Source: Sipunculus nudus (taxonomy: Eukaryota > Annelida > Sipuncula > Golfingiida > Sipunculidae). From it: a DNA stretch of 64,000 nt. The DNA lies in assembly GCA_026874595.1 (NCBI GenBank), contig CM049315.1, positions 66,409,916-66,473,915 on the forward strand, read 5' to 3'. A program made the position numbers and the translations under genes. Shown here piece after piece: positions 53,342 to 64,000 of the stretch. The notes under the pieces are model-generated. The model did not search any database, was not told the origin of the DNA, and worked only from the letters and a program-made list of their open reading frames with translations. Position 1 is the first letter of the stretch, and each line of letters starts with the position of its first letter.

Positions 53342-53969
53342 ACCAAGACCGCTTGCGGTTTGGTCCAAAACAAACACACTAAATCAAACTCTAAATAGAC
53401 TTAAATATAAAATTAGAACACCCACAATTTAGGTGACATCTTACGAACGATAATCAGGGTTCCTGTAAGAAAACAGTTTTTAAATATTAATAATAGCGCA
53501 GTCTTAAGGATCTCCTATATAATCACGCGCTCTCCTGCTAATTCTAATGCGAAACTTCTTAACCGGTCTGTAGCTACTAAGCAATCAAGCCAGTACTAAC
53601 AATTATCTGAGATAAAAGCTACATGTGTTCACCATACTTGCCCAAGGAACATTTCCGGCTAACCCTTTATATCTCTGCTAATCTGGTGATTCGGTAACGG
53701 CACATGACTTTACTCAAGGGTATACTTTCTTAACAAGATTTTACCCTTGCCAGTTCCGCCATACTAACTATTCACCAAATTTACGGCAGCCTCAACCCTT
53801 GCCTTGGTGCAAGGCTGAGAATTACACACCAGGTCTTATTTCAGTTATGAACCCATAACAACCTCAACCCTAAGTTCCTGGTCTCGTTAGAGTCTGTTTG
53901 CCTTTTAGCCACGTAGTACTTTAGCTCCATACAAGTTAAGTCTGTCAACTGGTTTCTTAATACCCCGGC

Positions 53970-54583
53970 CTAACTGAACATCATCGGCCGCCGAGCGCAC
54001 TGTATCATCGCCCATATTTCCATCATCTGTGTCCTCGCCATCGTACAAGAAGGGCTATGGAGGTGTTTCAACATCCCGATCTTCCGGGTTACTCCCGGCT
54101 CGGGGCTCCCCTTCCTCCAAATCATCCCCTCTACAAGGCTCACTCTGATGGTCGTCACCAACCCCTGGCTCATCTTGACCCACCAACGCATCCTCGTCGC
54201 TCTCCTGGTCAGTTCCTCCGTCCGGATCCAGCTTTCACGGGGTTGATCTCCTACGTAAGACTTCAATTGATCCATATGGACAACCTTACTAGGTTTATCT
54301 GGGGCCTCTTGAATACGAAGATTGACATCAGTCACCTCATCGGTAATAAGATACGGGCCCGTCTAAATCTATAGGCATTGTCTTTTCTCTGCCCAGAAAT
54401 ATCAGGTCTGGCGAGCACTTGGTACTGTCATGAGCGGTCGCTTGATACGCGGACATGACGTAGGGTAACAAATCATCCCAGTTGTCCTGGTAGTCATTTA
54501 CGAAACAGAACAACATCTGCAGTAAAGTCTATTTCACGCTCCACGATCGCATCGCTCTGCGGACGATGGGTACTACTCCGGTT
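53970..54583 (-). pseudogene. Ty3/gypsy integrase C-terminal part
   Basis: Carries THRPQSDAIVERE, the integrase motif with the third catalytic acid (Glu). After a frameshift come NDYQDNWDDLLPYVMSAYQA and CSPDLIFLGRE, and after another shift the tail RIQEAPDKPSKVVHMDQLKS. These are typical of gypsy integrase ends. At least two frameshifts. It joins the fragment at 58520 across HLE-B8. Confidence 0.8.
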
Positions 54584-57500
54584 TATAGCTCAGCTGACTA
54601 TAAGTCAACTGGGCGATAGTCGCGGTCCTTTGTCCGTGGGCTGTCTTGCCGTCCGTGCGTCCGTTAAACTAGTGTTACAGAACCTAATATCAACAGATTA
54701 CGTATGCTTGATGAACATATATTTTGTCAAGGGGATGAAAAAATCAGATTCTGTAACACTAGGCAGCGTGAAATGTCTAGGGGAATGAATGAAGAAGTCA
54801 GTGGTTTTTTGTTAACAAATAACTAAAATTTATTCTTAAAACAACCCTAACATTACAATACACTAAATCAATACAATTACACAGAGTAACAGCGGTATAA
54901 CAACAAATCAATACAATCACAATAAAATAAACAAAGTGCACAGTACCTGGATACCACCATTGTCACAATGATAAGTCCTTTTAAATGTATATACGGGATG
55001 AAAAGTCTACACAAACTCTCCCAGAGAATAACAGTCCAATGTAAAGCTCTTGTTACAATCCAGAAAGTAAACTTGAGGCAGGCAGCACCAAATTATATAG
55101 AGTTAGTAATAGTAGAATCCCTGAAATTACTGGATAATCGGACAGGTCCTACACGTCTGTGCCCGCTTGAATATTCTCTCACCTCCCTCTCGACTCTAAA
55201 ACACAGTCCCCTATTTATAACTTTTCACCTCCAGCCGAGAACCTTCCATTGCTCAAACATTCTAATGTATCTAACAAAGCACACACGTTAAAAGAACATA
55301 CCAGAACAAAGAACGCTGTGCATCCAGGGTTCAACCAATGCGGATTAAACCGAGCCTGTAATATCCGGCCAGGCGAGGCCGCTACAACACGAGCCACGTG
55401 TGGCACACAAACCAAACGCCAACAACACATGGAACATCCGTGTGCACAATAAAACAATCATCTGTAAGACCGCCGCACACAATAAAAAGGGGCACCTTTA
55501 ACACTAGCACGTTTTGAAACCGTTGGATTTACGAATCTGAAATTCGGCATACCATTAGATGTCCCCAAAATCTCCTTCTATACCGAAAATTGGGTCACCA
55601 GGACTTCGTTCCTTCAAGACAATTAGGAAAAACCTCCGTTTTCCATTAAAAACCCGTTGTTACACTTCAAAACACCCTAATATCAAAACCACTGACCTGA
55701 TATTGATCATTTTTTATATATTAATTTCTCTGTATATTTCCTATGTGCATTCCAGAAATTAGTTCAAGATTTATTAAATTCTTGAAGAAATGGGCACGAA
55801 CATAATGCACTTTGTAAAAATTCAGGAAATATATTTACTCCCTTAACTTGAGAATAGCTGAAGCTAGAGACTTTCTTTCAGGTATATAACTATATTTAAT
55901 CAAGATTCAATTGTATACCCAAAATTAGATATAATTTTTTTTAGCATCAATATAAAATCAGTACCTTAAATTTTGCCTAGATTCAACCATGCCACATTTT
56001 TGTTCTGTAACTGCTGTGGATTTAATTTTCATAGCATGTTTCCATAAGCATTTCATCTGTTAACATCTGAAATTTGAAACCATTTGATCAAAAACTGTAG
56101 ATTTTATTCAAGTTTTCAAGCACCATGTAAAGCATTGTTTACATCAAGCTAGTGTTATGCAGTTTGCTAGAGCTCAGCTCCCCAGCTTCCCAGGCCAGCT
56201 CTCGGCTGCAAAAATTTGGCATACAGTTAGATGCCCCCAAAATCCCCTACCATACGAAACGTTTGGTCACTAGAACTTCGTTCCTTCGAGATATTAAGAA
56301 AAAAAACTTTCCATTAAAAACCCATTGTTACACCCCAAGACTGCCTAATGTCAAAACCACTGATCTGACTTTAATCATATGTAATATACATGTTCGTCCA
56401 TTCATTCTGTTTGCACATGCCAGAAATGATGAGAGTATTGCGTAAATGTTTTAAGTTATGGGCCCGAATATAATGCACTTTGTAAAAAATCAAGAAATAT
56501 ATTTGCTCCCTTAACATGAGAACTGTTGAAGCTAGAGATTTTTTTGTCAGGGATATAACATTATTTTATCAAGATTCATTTGTATACCCAAAATTATTTC
56601 TGAATTTTTCAACATTTATAAGCTATTAGCATAAAGATAAAATAAGTACCTTAAATTTTGCCTTCATTTGACCAGAGGACGTTTGTTTCCTGTAAGCACT
56701 GTTAATATAATTTTTATATCATGCAGAAATAAGTATTTCAGCTTGTTAATTTTGAAAGTTGAAAGGAATTGGCCAAAAACTGTAATTTTTATTAAAGTTT
56801 TTATGAGACCATGTCAGACCCAGGCTCTACCCAGCCCCTCTTCAGTCACCTGTATGTCCTCTGCTTGACCTTTCAGGCCAGTTATGCACGCTTGAGGCGG
56901 GGCATAATACTGGTCAGCCAGGAAGCCTGGCCACAGTTGATTCAGGTGTTCAACCCAACTCATCTATAAGTTGTTTTGACCAACAAAATACAATGAATAA
57001 ACAATAAATAAAAAAAAACTTTTTATAGGTCTATAATAACAACTTTAAGAAAAATCAATAGAAAAGGAATTTGATAGTTGATGAATAACAGGGAATTACC
57101 TTGCAATTATTAATGTTTATCGGATTTGTATGGATGGATTAAAATGTATTCCAAATACCACCAATGAGTCACCTATAGTATTTTTCTTTTCGATTTTGAT
57201 AATGAAAAAAAAATTATATTATATTGTTCTTTACTATTAGGGATTATATGAAGGAAATTAATGATAGACAAAGATGCAGTTGATGATATTAATCTAAATT
57301 TCCAGGTCTTTTCCAAGTGTTCCGGCTTGTTAATTTATATTCATTTCAAAATTTAAAAAAATTAAAATATGTCAAAATTTAAAAAATTTACTCAGACAAG
57401 TACTGATTAAAGATGTCAATATATTTCACTAAATACATTAAGATCGTGGCTGTATCAGCTGCAAAAAGACTATGTAAATTATCAAAATGTATATAACTGG

Positions 57501-58519
57501 TTCCTTTATTTCAGTTAATAAAATTAATCTTGCTCATCTCTTGTTTTCTCCGTGCATGATTTATAGGGTGTTCTTATCTTTGGGATATTTTTTTTAAACA
57601 TATAATGGTTTCATAACTGAGATTACTTATATTTTTCTTATATATATTTTTTAAAATAAAATTATTTGAATATGATAAAAAATCAGACCTTAGACAAGTT
57701 CTCATTATGATTTCTCATTATGTTAATATTTGTCATAAGACTCTTGCTGTACTTATGATCATTATTTAAATTTGTAAAATTTGTAAAATCTGGATTCTCA
57801 AACACTTTATTTGGCTGAAACTGATAAATACCAGACGTGGTGCAGTACTTTGCAAATGTTTTTGAATGCGAATATGAATATGATCTCCATAATTTCATGC
57901 ATAAGAATCGGAATACAGGTAAAAATGAAAGTATTTGAATACAAATGCATTATAAATATATTCTATAATATTATTTTAATAATCATTTACTTTGATAATA
58001 TTATTAAAAAGTCTTTTCAGATGATATTGTTAATTTATTTAAATTAAATTTTTTAAAATTAAAATCATATTTGACAAAATTTTTGTAATAAATTTTTAAT
58101 AGATATATTTTTCATAAAAATATTTTTTAAACTTATATTATTTGTGCTAGAGCTACTCTTGGGTAGGGATAACCTGTAATTATTAAATAACAGTTAACTC
58201 ATTTGTAAAAAGCATAACTAACATGACTGAAGAGGGACAGTTTTTTTTTTCAAATAATTCTACTGCAATGTAGATAAAGTTATATGGCCAAGGCAAAATT
58301 TGTGACAATAACATACCATTTCCAACTGTACGTAATATAAATGACGTCAGTCCCCTGTCTCCAAGGACATTATCAAAACCTTACATAACTTGAGTTAAAC
58401 ACTATCAACTCATAATACAGCTTATATTACCACACAAAACCAGCATTTAACTCCCCTTCCAAATCATATTTTGTGATCATACATAACAGCTGGGCGCCGT
58501 GACCCATGGGTCCCTTGTT
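54584..58519 (+). mobile_element. HLE-B8 inserted in gypsy integrase
   Basis: Starts TATAGCTCAGCTGACTATAA with a (CCGT)-like tract and ends CGCCGTGACCCATGGGTCCC then TTG|TT. The interior resembles HLE-B1 and carries a solo LTR near its left end. Integrase text stops at one edge and resumes at the other. Confidence 0.8.
54673..55503 (-). mobile_element. Solo LTR, 831 bp
   Basis: On + it is TGTTACAGAACC...CACCTTTAACA with a 4-bp flanking duplication CTAG (54669-54672, 55504-55507). On the - strand it has a TATA box (TTATAAATAGGGG, near 55213-55226) and later AATAAA near 54830, in the order expected for U3-R-U5. No internal region remains. It differs from the gypsy LTR at 52.7 kb. Confidence 0.75.
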
Positions 58520-59404
58520 ATCTACCTCCAACAGTTTACACAGTTGATTCATCAACTTTGACTGGAAATCGGGTCCCTGATCACTGTGCAGAACGCGTGG
58601 GATCCCGTACTTCAAAATGAACTCTTGCATTAACTGTTCAGCGATGGATGGAGCGATGTGGTCCGGCATTGCATAGGCCTCCGCCCACTTTGTGAAGTAA
58701 TCAGATAGGACACAAATGTACTGATTTCCATTTTCCGTGGTCCTGAGCGGCCCTTAAATGTCCATGGCCACACGCTCCATCCGGTCTCCAACAGGGCTTT
58801 GATGAAGTGATGCCTTACGGGGTCCCATGCGTGGTTTTCGGCTCGCACACACGTTACATCTTTGGCACCATCGAATCACATTCCGCTTATGACCGGGCCA
58901 GTAAAAGCGTTGTTGTATATTGTGAAGAGTCTTCGTCACACTCAAGTGTCCAGCTAGTCTCTTGTTATGGACAAACTTCATGATTTGCTTTCTGAATGGC
59001 CACGGTGTCACAAGTTTTGGCATGTTTTCAGTGGGAGCCCACCCTCTATTATCAAATTACCCATGAGATCACTAGTTCCACTGGATCCATAATGCCTTTA
59101 AGTCTCATGATTCCGTTGCTATCACGGCCCATGATTTCTTTTGTTTATCTCTGGTTAGGAGGATCTTTATTTTCGATATTGCAGGATCCTCTTGTAGTTT
59201 TTTGGAGCGCAACTGTGTCATCGGTGCAGCGACTTCCGAGATTCTGTTGAGGTGTCTACGGAAGTAGGCCGCTAAACTGAGAAAACTGCGAATATCAGTA
59301 AGCCTGCTGGGTACTGGCCACTCTTTAGTTTTAAGTTGGCTTCCCGAAACTTCTGCCACACATTCATCAAGTTTTATAGCACATGGTCATGATTCTATGG
59401 CTCT
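58520..59404 (-). pseudogene. Ty3/gypsy RT end and integrase N-terminal part
   Basis: From the right: KEWPVPSRLTDIRSFLSLAA then YFRRHL (end of RT), joined upstream to FREANLKLK by an internal deletion. Then comes the integrase HHCC zinc region (HNKRLAGHLSVTKTLHNIQQ ... CQRCNVCASRKP). A frameshift follows near 58750, then the core with MPDHIAPSIAEQLMQEFILK and HSDQGPDF, the second catalytic Asp. RNase H is not recognised. Broken by several frameshifts and by HLE-B8 at 58519. Confidence 0.8.
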
Positions 59405-60088
59405 GACTAATCTAAACGTACGATCAGTCGCCAGATACGGTTGCTAATGTAACACGATGCCTGATTCCCAACATACAAGAGCTTAATCTAGCGGTGTGGC
59501 GAATCAAGGAGAACGCGATTCTTTTACGTAGACACGCAGTACTCAAACAGCTTAAGTCAGCTCAGCCGCGCTTACTTCCATCGGAGCTACAAGAGCTCTA
59601 CGCCCAACCGTTTACGGGCATGACCCTCTTCTGTGGAAAGTTAAAGGAAGTTTATCAAAGAGCCTTATCTCGAATAGAACAGTCCTCAAAGACGGCTCGC
59701 TTACGGTCAGGCAAGTAACGTATCTCAGAAAGATTTCCGGATCAGCGTCCGTTCATTAAGGGTCCTCATGAACAACCGTTACACGGGTCGCTAAAGAGAC
59801 CTAGGTCCGTGCTACCTCCGGAGTCTCACAGATCGGAGAACCAGCCCTTTCGGCCCTGCGGCGCTAGATCTGCTTGTTCCCACTGGCCCTCCTCCAGAGG
59901 CCACAGTTTGCGTGAACTAAGGAATGATGCCAGCCCAGTGGGTGGTCGTCTCAGCTCTTTTCATGCAGGGTGGGCCGACATCTCGTGCAACCGCTTCATT
60001 TTACGCACAAAGCACAAGGATTTCTAGAAATACCTACCCACTCTTGTCTCCGTGATTCATCCGCACCCCCGGCTCTCCCGATAAACGC
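59405..60088 (+). pseudogene. DIRS-like element, Gag-like remnant
   Basis: Open pieces 59494-59718 (VWRIKENAILLRRHAVLKQL) and 59809-60027 (PVGGRLSSFHAGWADISCNR) resemble sequence before the RT in DIRS elements. No start or left terminal repeat is seen, so the element is probably truncated at about 59405 against gypsy sequence. Confidence 0.55.
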
Positions 60089-60790
60089 ACTGCACTGGCA
60101 CAAGAAATCTTTAAAATGTTCAAAAAGGAGGCCATTCAGAAAATAGAACCCAAGACCCCGGGGTTCTACTCGCACCTGTTCCTCGTAAAGAAATCAAACG
60201 GAAAATGGCGGCCAATTATAGATCTGAAAGCCCTAAACAAGAAGGTTATCACTCCTTCTTTCTGCAGGCATAATGTACAATCGGTACTCTGAACTGTTCA
60301 ACATCAGGATAGGGCGTTTACCTCGAGGGCACCCACTTCCACATAGAGTTCCACCCAGCCAGTCAATCTTATCTCCACTTTACGTATCAGGGCCGAGTGT
60401 ATCAGTTCCGGGCCCTCCCTTTTGGTCTAAGTTTGGCCCCATGGATCTTTACAAAGATCGTAGATTCTGTAGCGATACACCTACGCTCGCTAGGTATTTC
60501 AGTAATACCATATCTGGACGAGTGGCTGATTCACCACCAGCAACAGACTGCGTACTATGGTCCTGGAGACAGTCCAGGCTTTCGGCTTCAAGGTCAACAT
60601 AGAGAAGTCTCATCTTTCGCGAAGTCAAAAAGTTCAGTACTTAGGGGTAAGTCTCAACCTTGCGACGGGTCGAGCGTCCTTACCGCTAGAGATGGCTGAC
60701 AAAATCTTAGGCGCACTATCTTGGTGCATTCGGTGTCCTACGGTAACGACCAGCTTGGCTTCCAAAGTTCAAGGCAATCTCAACTAGGCG
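60089..60790 (+). pseudogene. DIRS-like reverse transcriptase, broken
   Basis: Opens with GFYSHLFLVKKSNGKWRPII then DLKALNK (RT blocks 1-2). After shifts near 60290 it continues with YQFRALPFGLSLAPWIFTKI and the active-site region ISVIPYLDEWLI, then KVQYLGVSLNL. The catalytic box reads YLDE where YLDD is usual, so the second Asp is lost. Two or three frame changes. DIRS elements copy by RT and insert by tyrosine recombinase. Confidence 0.85.
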
Positions 60791-60835
60791 TCGACCTTTG
60801 TACCTTACGGACGTCTGCACCTCCGTCCAGTCCAG

Positions 60836-61612
60836 ATGTTGTTCAGAAACCACCGTCTACATCTTGCGTCGTGCCCCTCCTTGGCCCACGTTCCCAGGAG
60901 GGATCTCACGCGAGTCCTTCAGCCTTGGAGATCGACCAAATTTCTGGCGCATGGGGTATCGTTTATACAGGTCCCTCCCGTGGAAATATACACGGACGCG
61001 TTGCTCTCCTGCTGGGGAGCTTACCGCGGACAATCATGTCTGTCCGGCCTATGGTTGCCTCCAGAATCTCGCCTCCATATCAATCTACTGGAGATGAGGG
61101 CCATCACACTATGGAGATCGGAATTACATGATCGTCATGTCCTTGTACATTGCGACAACATTACCATTGTCGCATACATAAATCGACATTGGGGAACTCA
61201 CTCCTGCTCTCTCCTCAAGGCCTCAGCCCTCCTTCATTTGTGTCAGGAGCTCGGCATTTCACTCTGAGCGACCAACATAGCAGGCGTCTGCAACACCTTA
61301 GCGGACTCACTATCACGCCAATCAGCCCCCCTTCCAACGGAATGGCAGCTACATCCCGAAGTCATCCGGGAGTTCTTTCAGTTATGGGGAACCCCGGAGA
61401 TAGATCTCTTCATGTCAGAAGAGAACCATCAACTGCCCCGCTTCGCGTATCTGGCGCCTCATCTCGCGCGATCACGAAGGATGCCTTCCATTTCCACTGG
61501 AACGATCGATTCCTCTATGCGTTCCCCACCGCACATCTAGTTCCTCGGCTCCTCACACGCCTGGAGAACTCCGCGCGCATCGAGCCCTCTGGAGTCCTCT
61601 CCTACTCGACTT
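60836..61612 (+). pseudogene. DIRS-like RNase H region
   Basis: Contains EIYTDALLSCWGA, then HINLLEMRAITLW, and HDRHVLVHCDNITIVAYINR, matching the DIRS RNase H order D...E...D. It continues as LADSLSRQSAPLPTEWQLHP and TPEIDLF in a shifted frame, the usual segment between RNase H and recombinase. Confidence 0.8.
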
Positions 61613-61880
61613 AGTAGCCGATTGGGCCCCGTCTACTTCTGGATTGGCCCGACGTCCTACAGCAGGGTCCGTTTCATCAGTCCCAGGCCCAGTCTCATCT
61701 GGTGGGATGCTTGTTATCATAGATCACATTCGTCAGGCGGGATGTTAAGAAGCAGGGGCTCTCGTCGTCGCACCGAGAAGAGGCTCGTCTAACTGTGCTT
61801 ACGACTCCCGCTGGGATGTTTTCATTTCTTGGACGTCCAGTCGGGACATCAGTATAACTTCCCCATCAGCTCAAGAACTC

Positions 61881-62790
61881 ATGGAATTTTTCATTATTCT
61901 TTACCGTACTGAGAAACTATCTCCGTCGTCCTGGAAAGGGTACTGGGCGGCCTTTCTGTCTATTCTGAAACCCCTCGGCACTCATAGGGATCTTCAAAGG
62001 TCCATTTTCTCAGACTTCTTTTGGTCGGTAGCCTTATGCTTCACTCCGACTAGGTCCTTTACTCCGTCTTGGCATCTGGGCCTCGTTCTACACCATCTCC
62101 AATGTCAGCCTAACGAACCGCTCTCCCAGGTTTCCTTAATTCATGTGTCTCGTAAGACCGCCTTCTTACTTGCTAGGCTTCCGCGGGTCGCCGCGGTGAG
62201 CTCAACGGGCTCTTGGCAGACTCGGCACACACCGTCATCACTGCGTACTCGTCCCAGACGCTTCACCTGGTTCTAGGTTTCCTACGAAAGAACCAGCGCT
62301 TAAGAGTCGGTTTGTCCCTGGACTTTTCCCGCTCTGCCCAACTGGCGCCACAAATTTTGTTGCAGTTAATTGCCCGGTGCATTTGCTCCGTTACTATCTG
62401 CGAGCGACGGCTCCCATGCGGGGTTCCTCTTCTCGTCTCTTCATTCAGACTACTCCCCTCGCTACGTCAGCTCTGACCTGTGACATATCCCCCATCACCA
62501 TCTCCAGATGGATTAAGGATGTAATCGTACAGACCCATCGCCTGCATAGCTCCTGCACAGCTTTCCTATCTTCGCGTCAAGGCCCACGAGGTCCGTGCCA
62601 TCGCCGTGTCTCTCACCATTGCATCTCTGTCCGACCTTCTGGACCGCGGGGTTTGGAAATCATCTAACACCTTCGCTTCGTTTTATCTTCGCGATCTCGC
62701 ACCTCAGCTTCAGTCCCTCTCTTCTTCCGGGGGCATTGTTGCCACTGGTCGCGTTGTCCAGGGCTATGCTGCCAGTTCTTCCACGCAGTA
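61881..62790 (+). pseudogene. DIRS-like tyrosine recombinase, frameshifted
   Basis: Starts near SPSSWKGYWAAFLSIL; VSRKTAFLLARLPR is the first Arg box. In other frames follow VHLLRYYLRATAPMRGSSSR and ISPITISRWIKDVI. The C-terminal motifs are HEVRAIAVSL (HxxR, near 62587) and WKSSNTFASFYLRDL with the nucleophile Tyr near 62685. All catalytic boxes are recognisable but spread over at least three frames. Confidence 0.8.
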
Positions 62791-62819
62791 GTCCCCCTCT
62801 GTTTTTGTTAAGTCTGTGC

Positions 62820-63147
62820 TTAAGCACAATGCATTCCTGGAACAATGTAAGTCCACGTATTGAAACTTACCTTTTTCTCCGAAAAGTAGTTTCGTTAGTG
62901 TGCGTCATGTTCCAGGAATGCATTCAGCATCTTCCCTTCCCCTGTTGGCTGCGTGGGATTTCTTTATGGGCTCTCCCCGTGTAAAGTGAATATGGCGGAT
63001 TGTCCCAGAGGGTAGCTAGCGTCAGGGGTCGCCCTGGCAAGGACCTTTTTTACTGTCTGAGAAAACCAAGAGGTAGAAGGTTAAGCACCATGCATTCCTG
63101 GAACAAGACGTCAAATACAGAAACCACTTTTCGGAGGAAAAGGTAAG
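62820..63147. repeat. DIRS-like terminal and internal complementary repeats
   Basis: GCATTCCTGGAACA occurs at about 62830 and 63091 (direct) and inverted at about 62909. Longer arms 62867-62925 and 63088-63147 are inverted copies of each other (CTTACCTTTTTCTCCGAAAA...). This fits a right terminal repeat plus an internal complementary region of a DIRS element. Gypsy protease sequence starts directly beyond. Confidence 0.6.
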
Positions 63148-64000
63148 TTCCCCTCTGCCAAGATGGGGTGCGGCATCGAAAAGCGTCATCAAGTCAACGC
63201 CTATCAGTCCGGGATCCTCAGCTGGCACAACCACAAATGGAAAGCTCAAGCGTTCCCCAGCTACCTCCAGATCGAATGTTCCATAGCCTTTGGTGGCCAT
63301 AGGCTGTCCAGTTACGGTAATAAATGTCTTGTCTACCGGGTACAGTACAGGTCGTGTATGTACTGGCATTTAAGCATACAACTCTTTACTGATTATACTG
63401 TGAGTTGACCCTGTATCAACTAAAAAGTTCACTTCAATTCCATTTATGCGTCGGAGCAGGTGCCATCCGGAAGCATCTTTTAGTCCGCTAGACCATCCAG
63501 GTTTTGAGGTGGTAGCTGCTCTAGGCATAGCAGGTGCACTAGATGTCAGTGTTGTAGGTGCGGAAACACGTATACCGCCTCCCAGTCTGGCTCTAGGTGC
63601 CGGGAGGCCTAGGTGCCCAATGGGTGTGGACACCTGCTGGAATGATGAACCCTGTGCAATAGTTGCTGATATGTAACTTTTTGGCATCCCAATTGGATTA
63701 CCAATATTCAATCGCACAGGCTGTGGCATATATCCAGGGTAAGTAGGTGTCTCTGGCGGCAACTGCGCAATGGGGTTATTTGCTTCTGACATATATCTCT
63801 GGCGCCTGCGATGGGGACAATTACTTCTGAAATGTCCAAATTCCACACAATAGAAGCAGGTACCAGGCTCGAATTTGTGCCTTCTCTCATTTATTGTCCT
63901 TTGACCTTGGCCTGGGGTCACCATCGGAGGGGTCACTATTGGAGTATTTGTTGGCAGTGACTGGTTATATTCCTCCAAGCTGGCTGGCGACTGACTCGAT
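63148..64000 (-). pseudogene. Ty3/gypsy nucleocapsid zinc knuckle and protease
   Basis: Reads from the window edge: CFYCVEFGHFRSNC is a CX2CX4HX4C zinc knuckle. A linker of about 100 residues rich in Pro and Ala follows, then the retropepsin site FLVDTGSTHSIIS, and after an in-frame TAA (63372-63370) the protease flap and end (GLIGVDLMTLF). The reading frame ends in DIRS terminal sequence at about 63147. The N-terminal Gag lies beyond base 64000. Probably the same element as the RT/integrase pieces at 54-59 kb. Confidence 0.8.

Noticed and set aside
1-64000. tRNA, rRNA or tRNA-derived SINE genes.
   Set aside because: No A-box/B-box pair with a cloverleaf was recognised by eye; a covariance-model scan would be decisive.

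Overview
This window looks like a piece of an intron-rich, repeat-dense metazoan nuclear genome, most likely a marine mollusc and probably a bivalve. I infer this from spliced animal genes with very long introns, abundant DIRS and Ty3/gypsy relics, and many elements built as a tandem-repeat core with an ACGG-type microsatellite and terminal hairpins, a design known from bivalve Helentron-associated and 'pearl'-type repeats. There is no sign of prokaryotic organisation. The species cannot be named from sequence alone.

Two host genes are supported. A complete four-exon SUMO2/3-type gene lies on the + strand (36138-47567; 94 residues, ending in the diglycine plus a two-residue tail). Head to head with it, on the - strand, is the 5' part of an ACSF2-like mitochondrial acyl-CoA synthetase gene: exon 1 (35636-35751, transit peptide), exon 2 (11448-11631) and exon 3 (1389-1517). 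Splice phases agree at both junctions, and the introns are 24.0 kb and 9.9 kb. The rest of that gene lies beyond base 1. The 386 bp between the two start codons holds one CCAAT box facing each gene.

Almost everything else is transposon sequence. The dominant class is a set of non-autonomous Helitron-like elements (HLE-A to HLE-F here). They share a 5' terminal hairpin, an inverted copy of that 5' end placed some tens of bases inside the 3' end (asymmetric TIR), a second short hairpin, and a 3' end CTAG or CCTTG before TT. Insertion is into AA/TT without target duplication. These marks match the Helentron/Helitron2 group. Layout: 0.3-7.8 kb HLE-C, -D, -A, -A; 8.0-10.5 kb a hAT element with perfect 8-bp target duplication; 12.0-27 kb a nested stack (HLE-B dimer inside HLE-C, HLE-E inside HLE-B, HLE-A inside HLE-B inside HLE-A) with an L1-like ORF1 fragment; 27.6-33 kb an L1-like ORF2 3' end followed by HLE-B; 33-35 kb minisatellites; 36-47.6 kb SUMO with HLE-A, -F (carrying a second hAT MITE) and -B in its introns; 49-50 kb HLE-E.

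From 52.7 kb to the end lies a wrecked Ty3/gypsy retrotransposon on the - strand (3' LTR, integrase, part of RT, protease, zinc knuckle). It is split by an HLE-B, which itself carries a solo LTR, and by a + strand, GC-richer DIRS-like element with RT, RNase H and tyrosine recombinase. All retroelement frames seen are broken. No tRNA, rRNA or CRISPR array was recognised.
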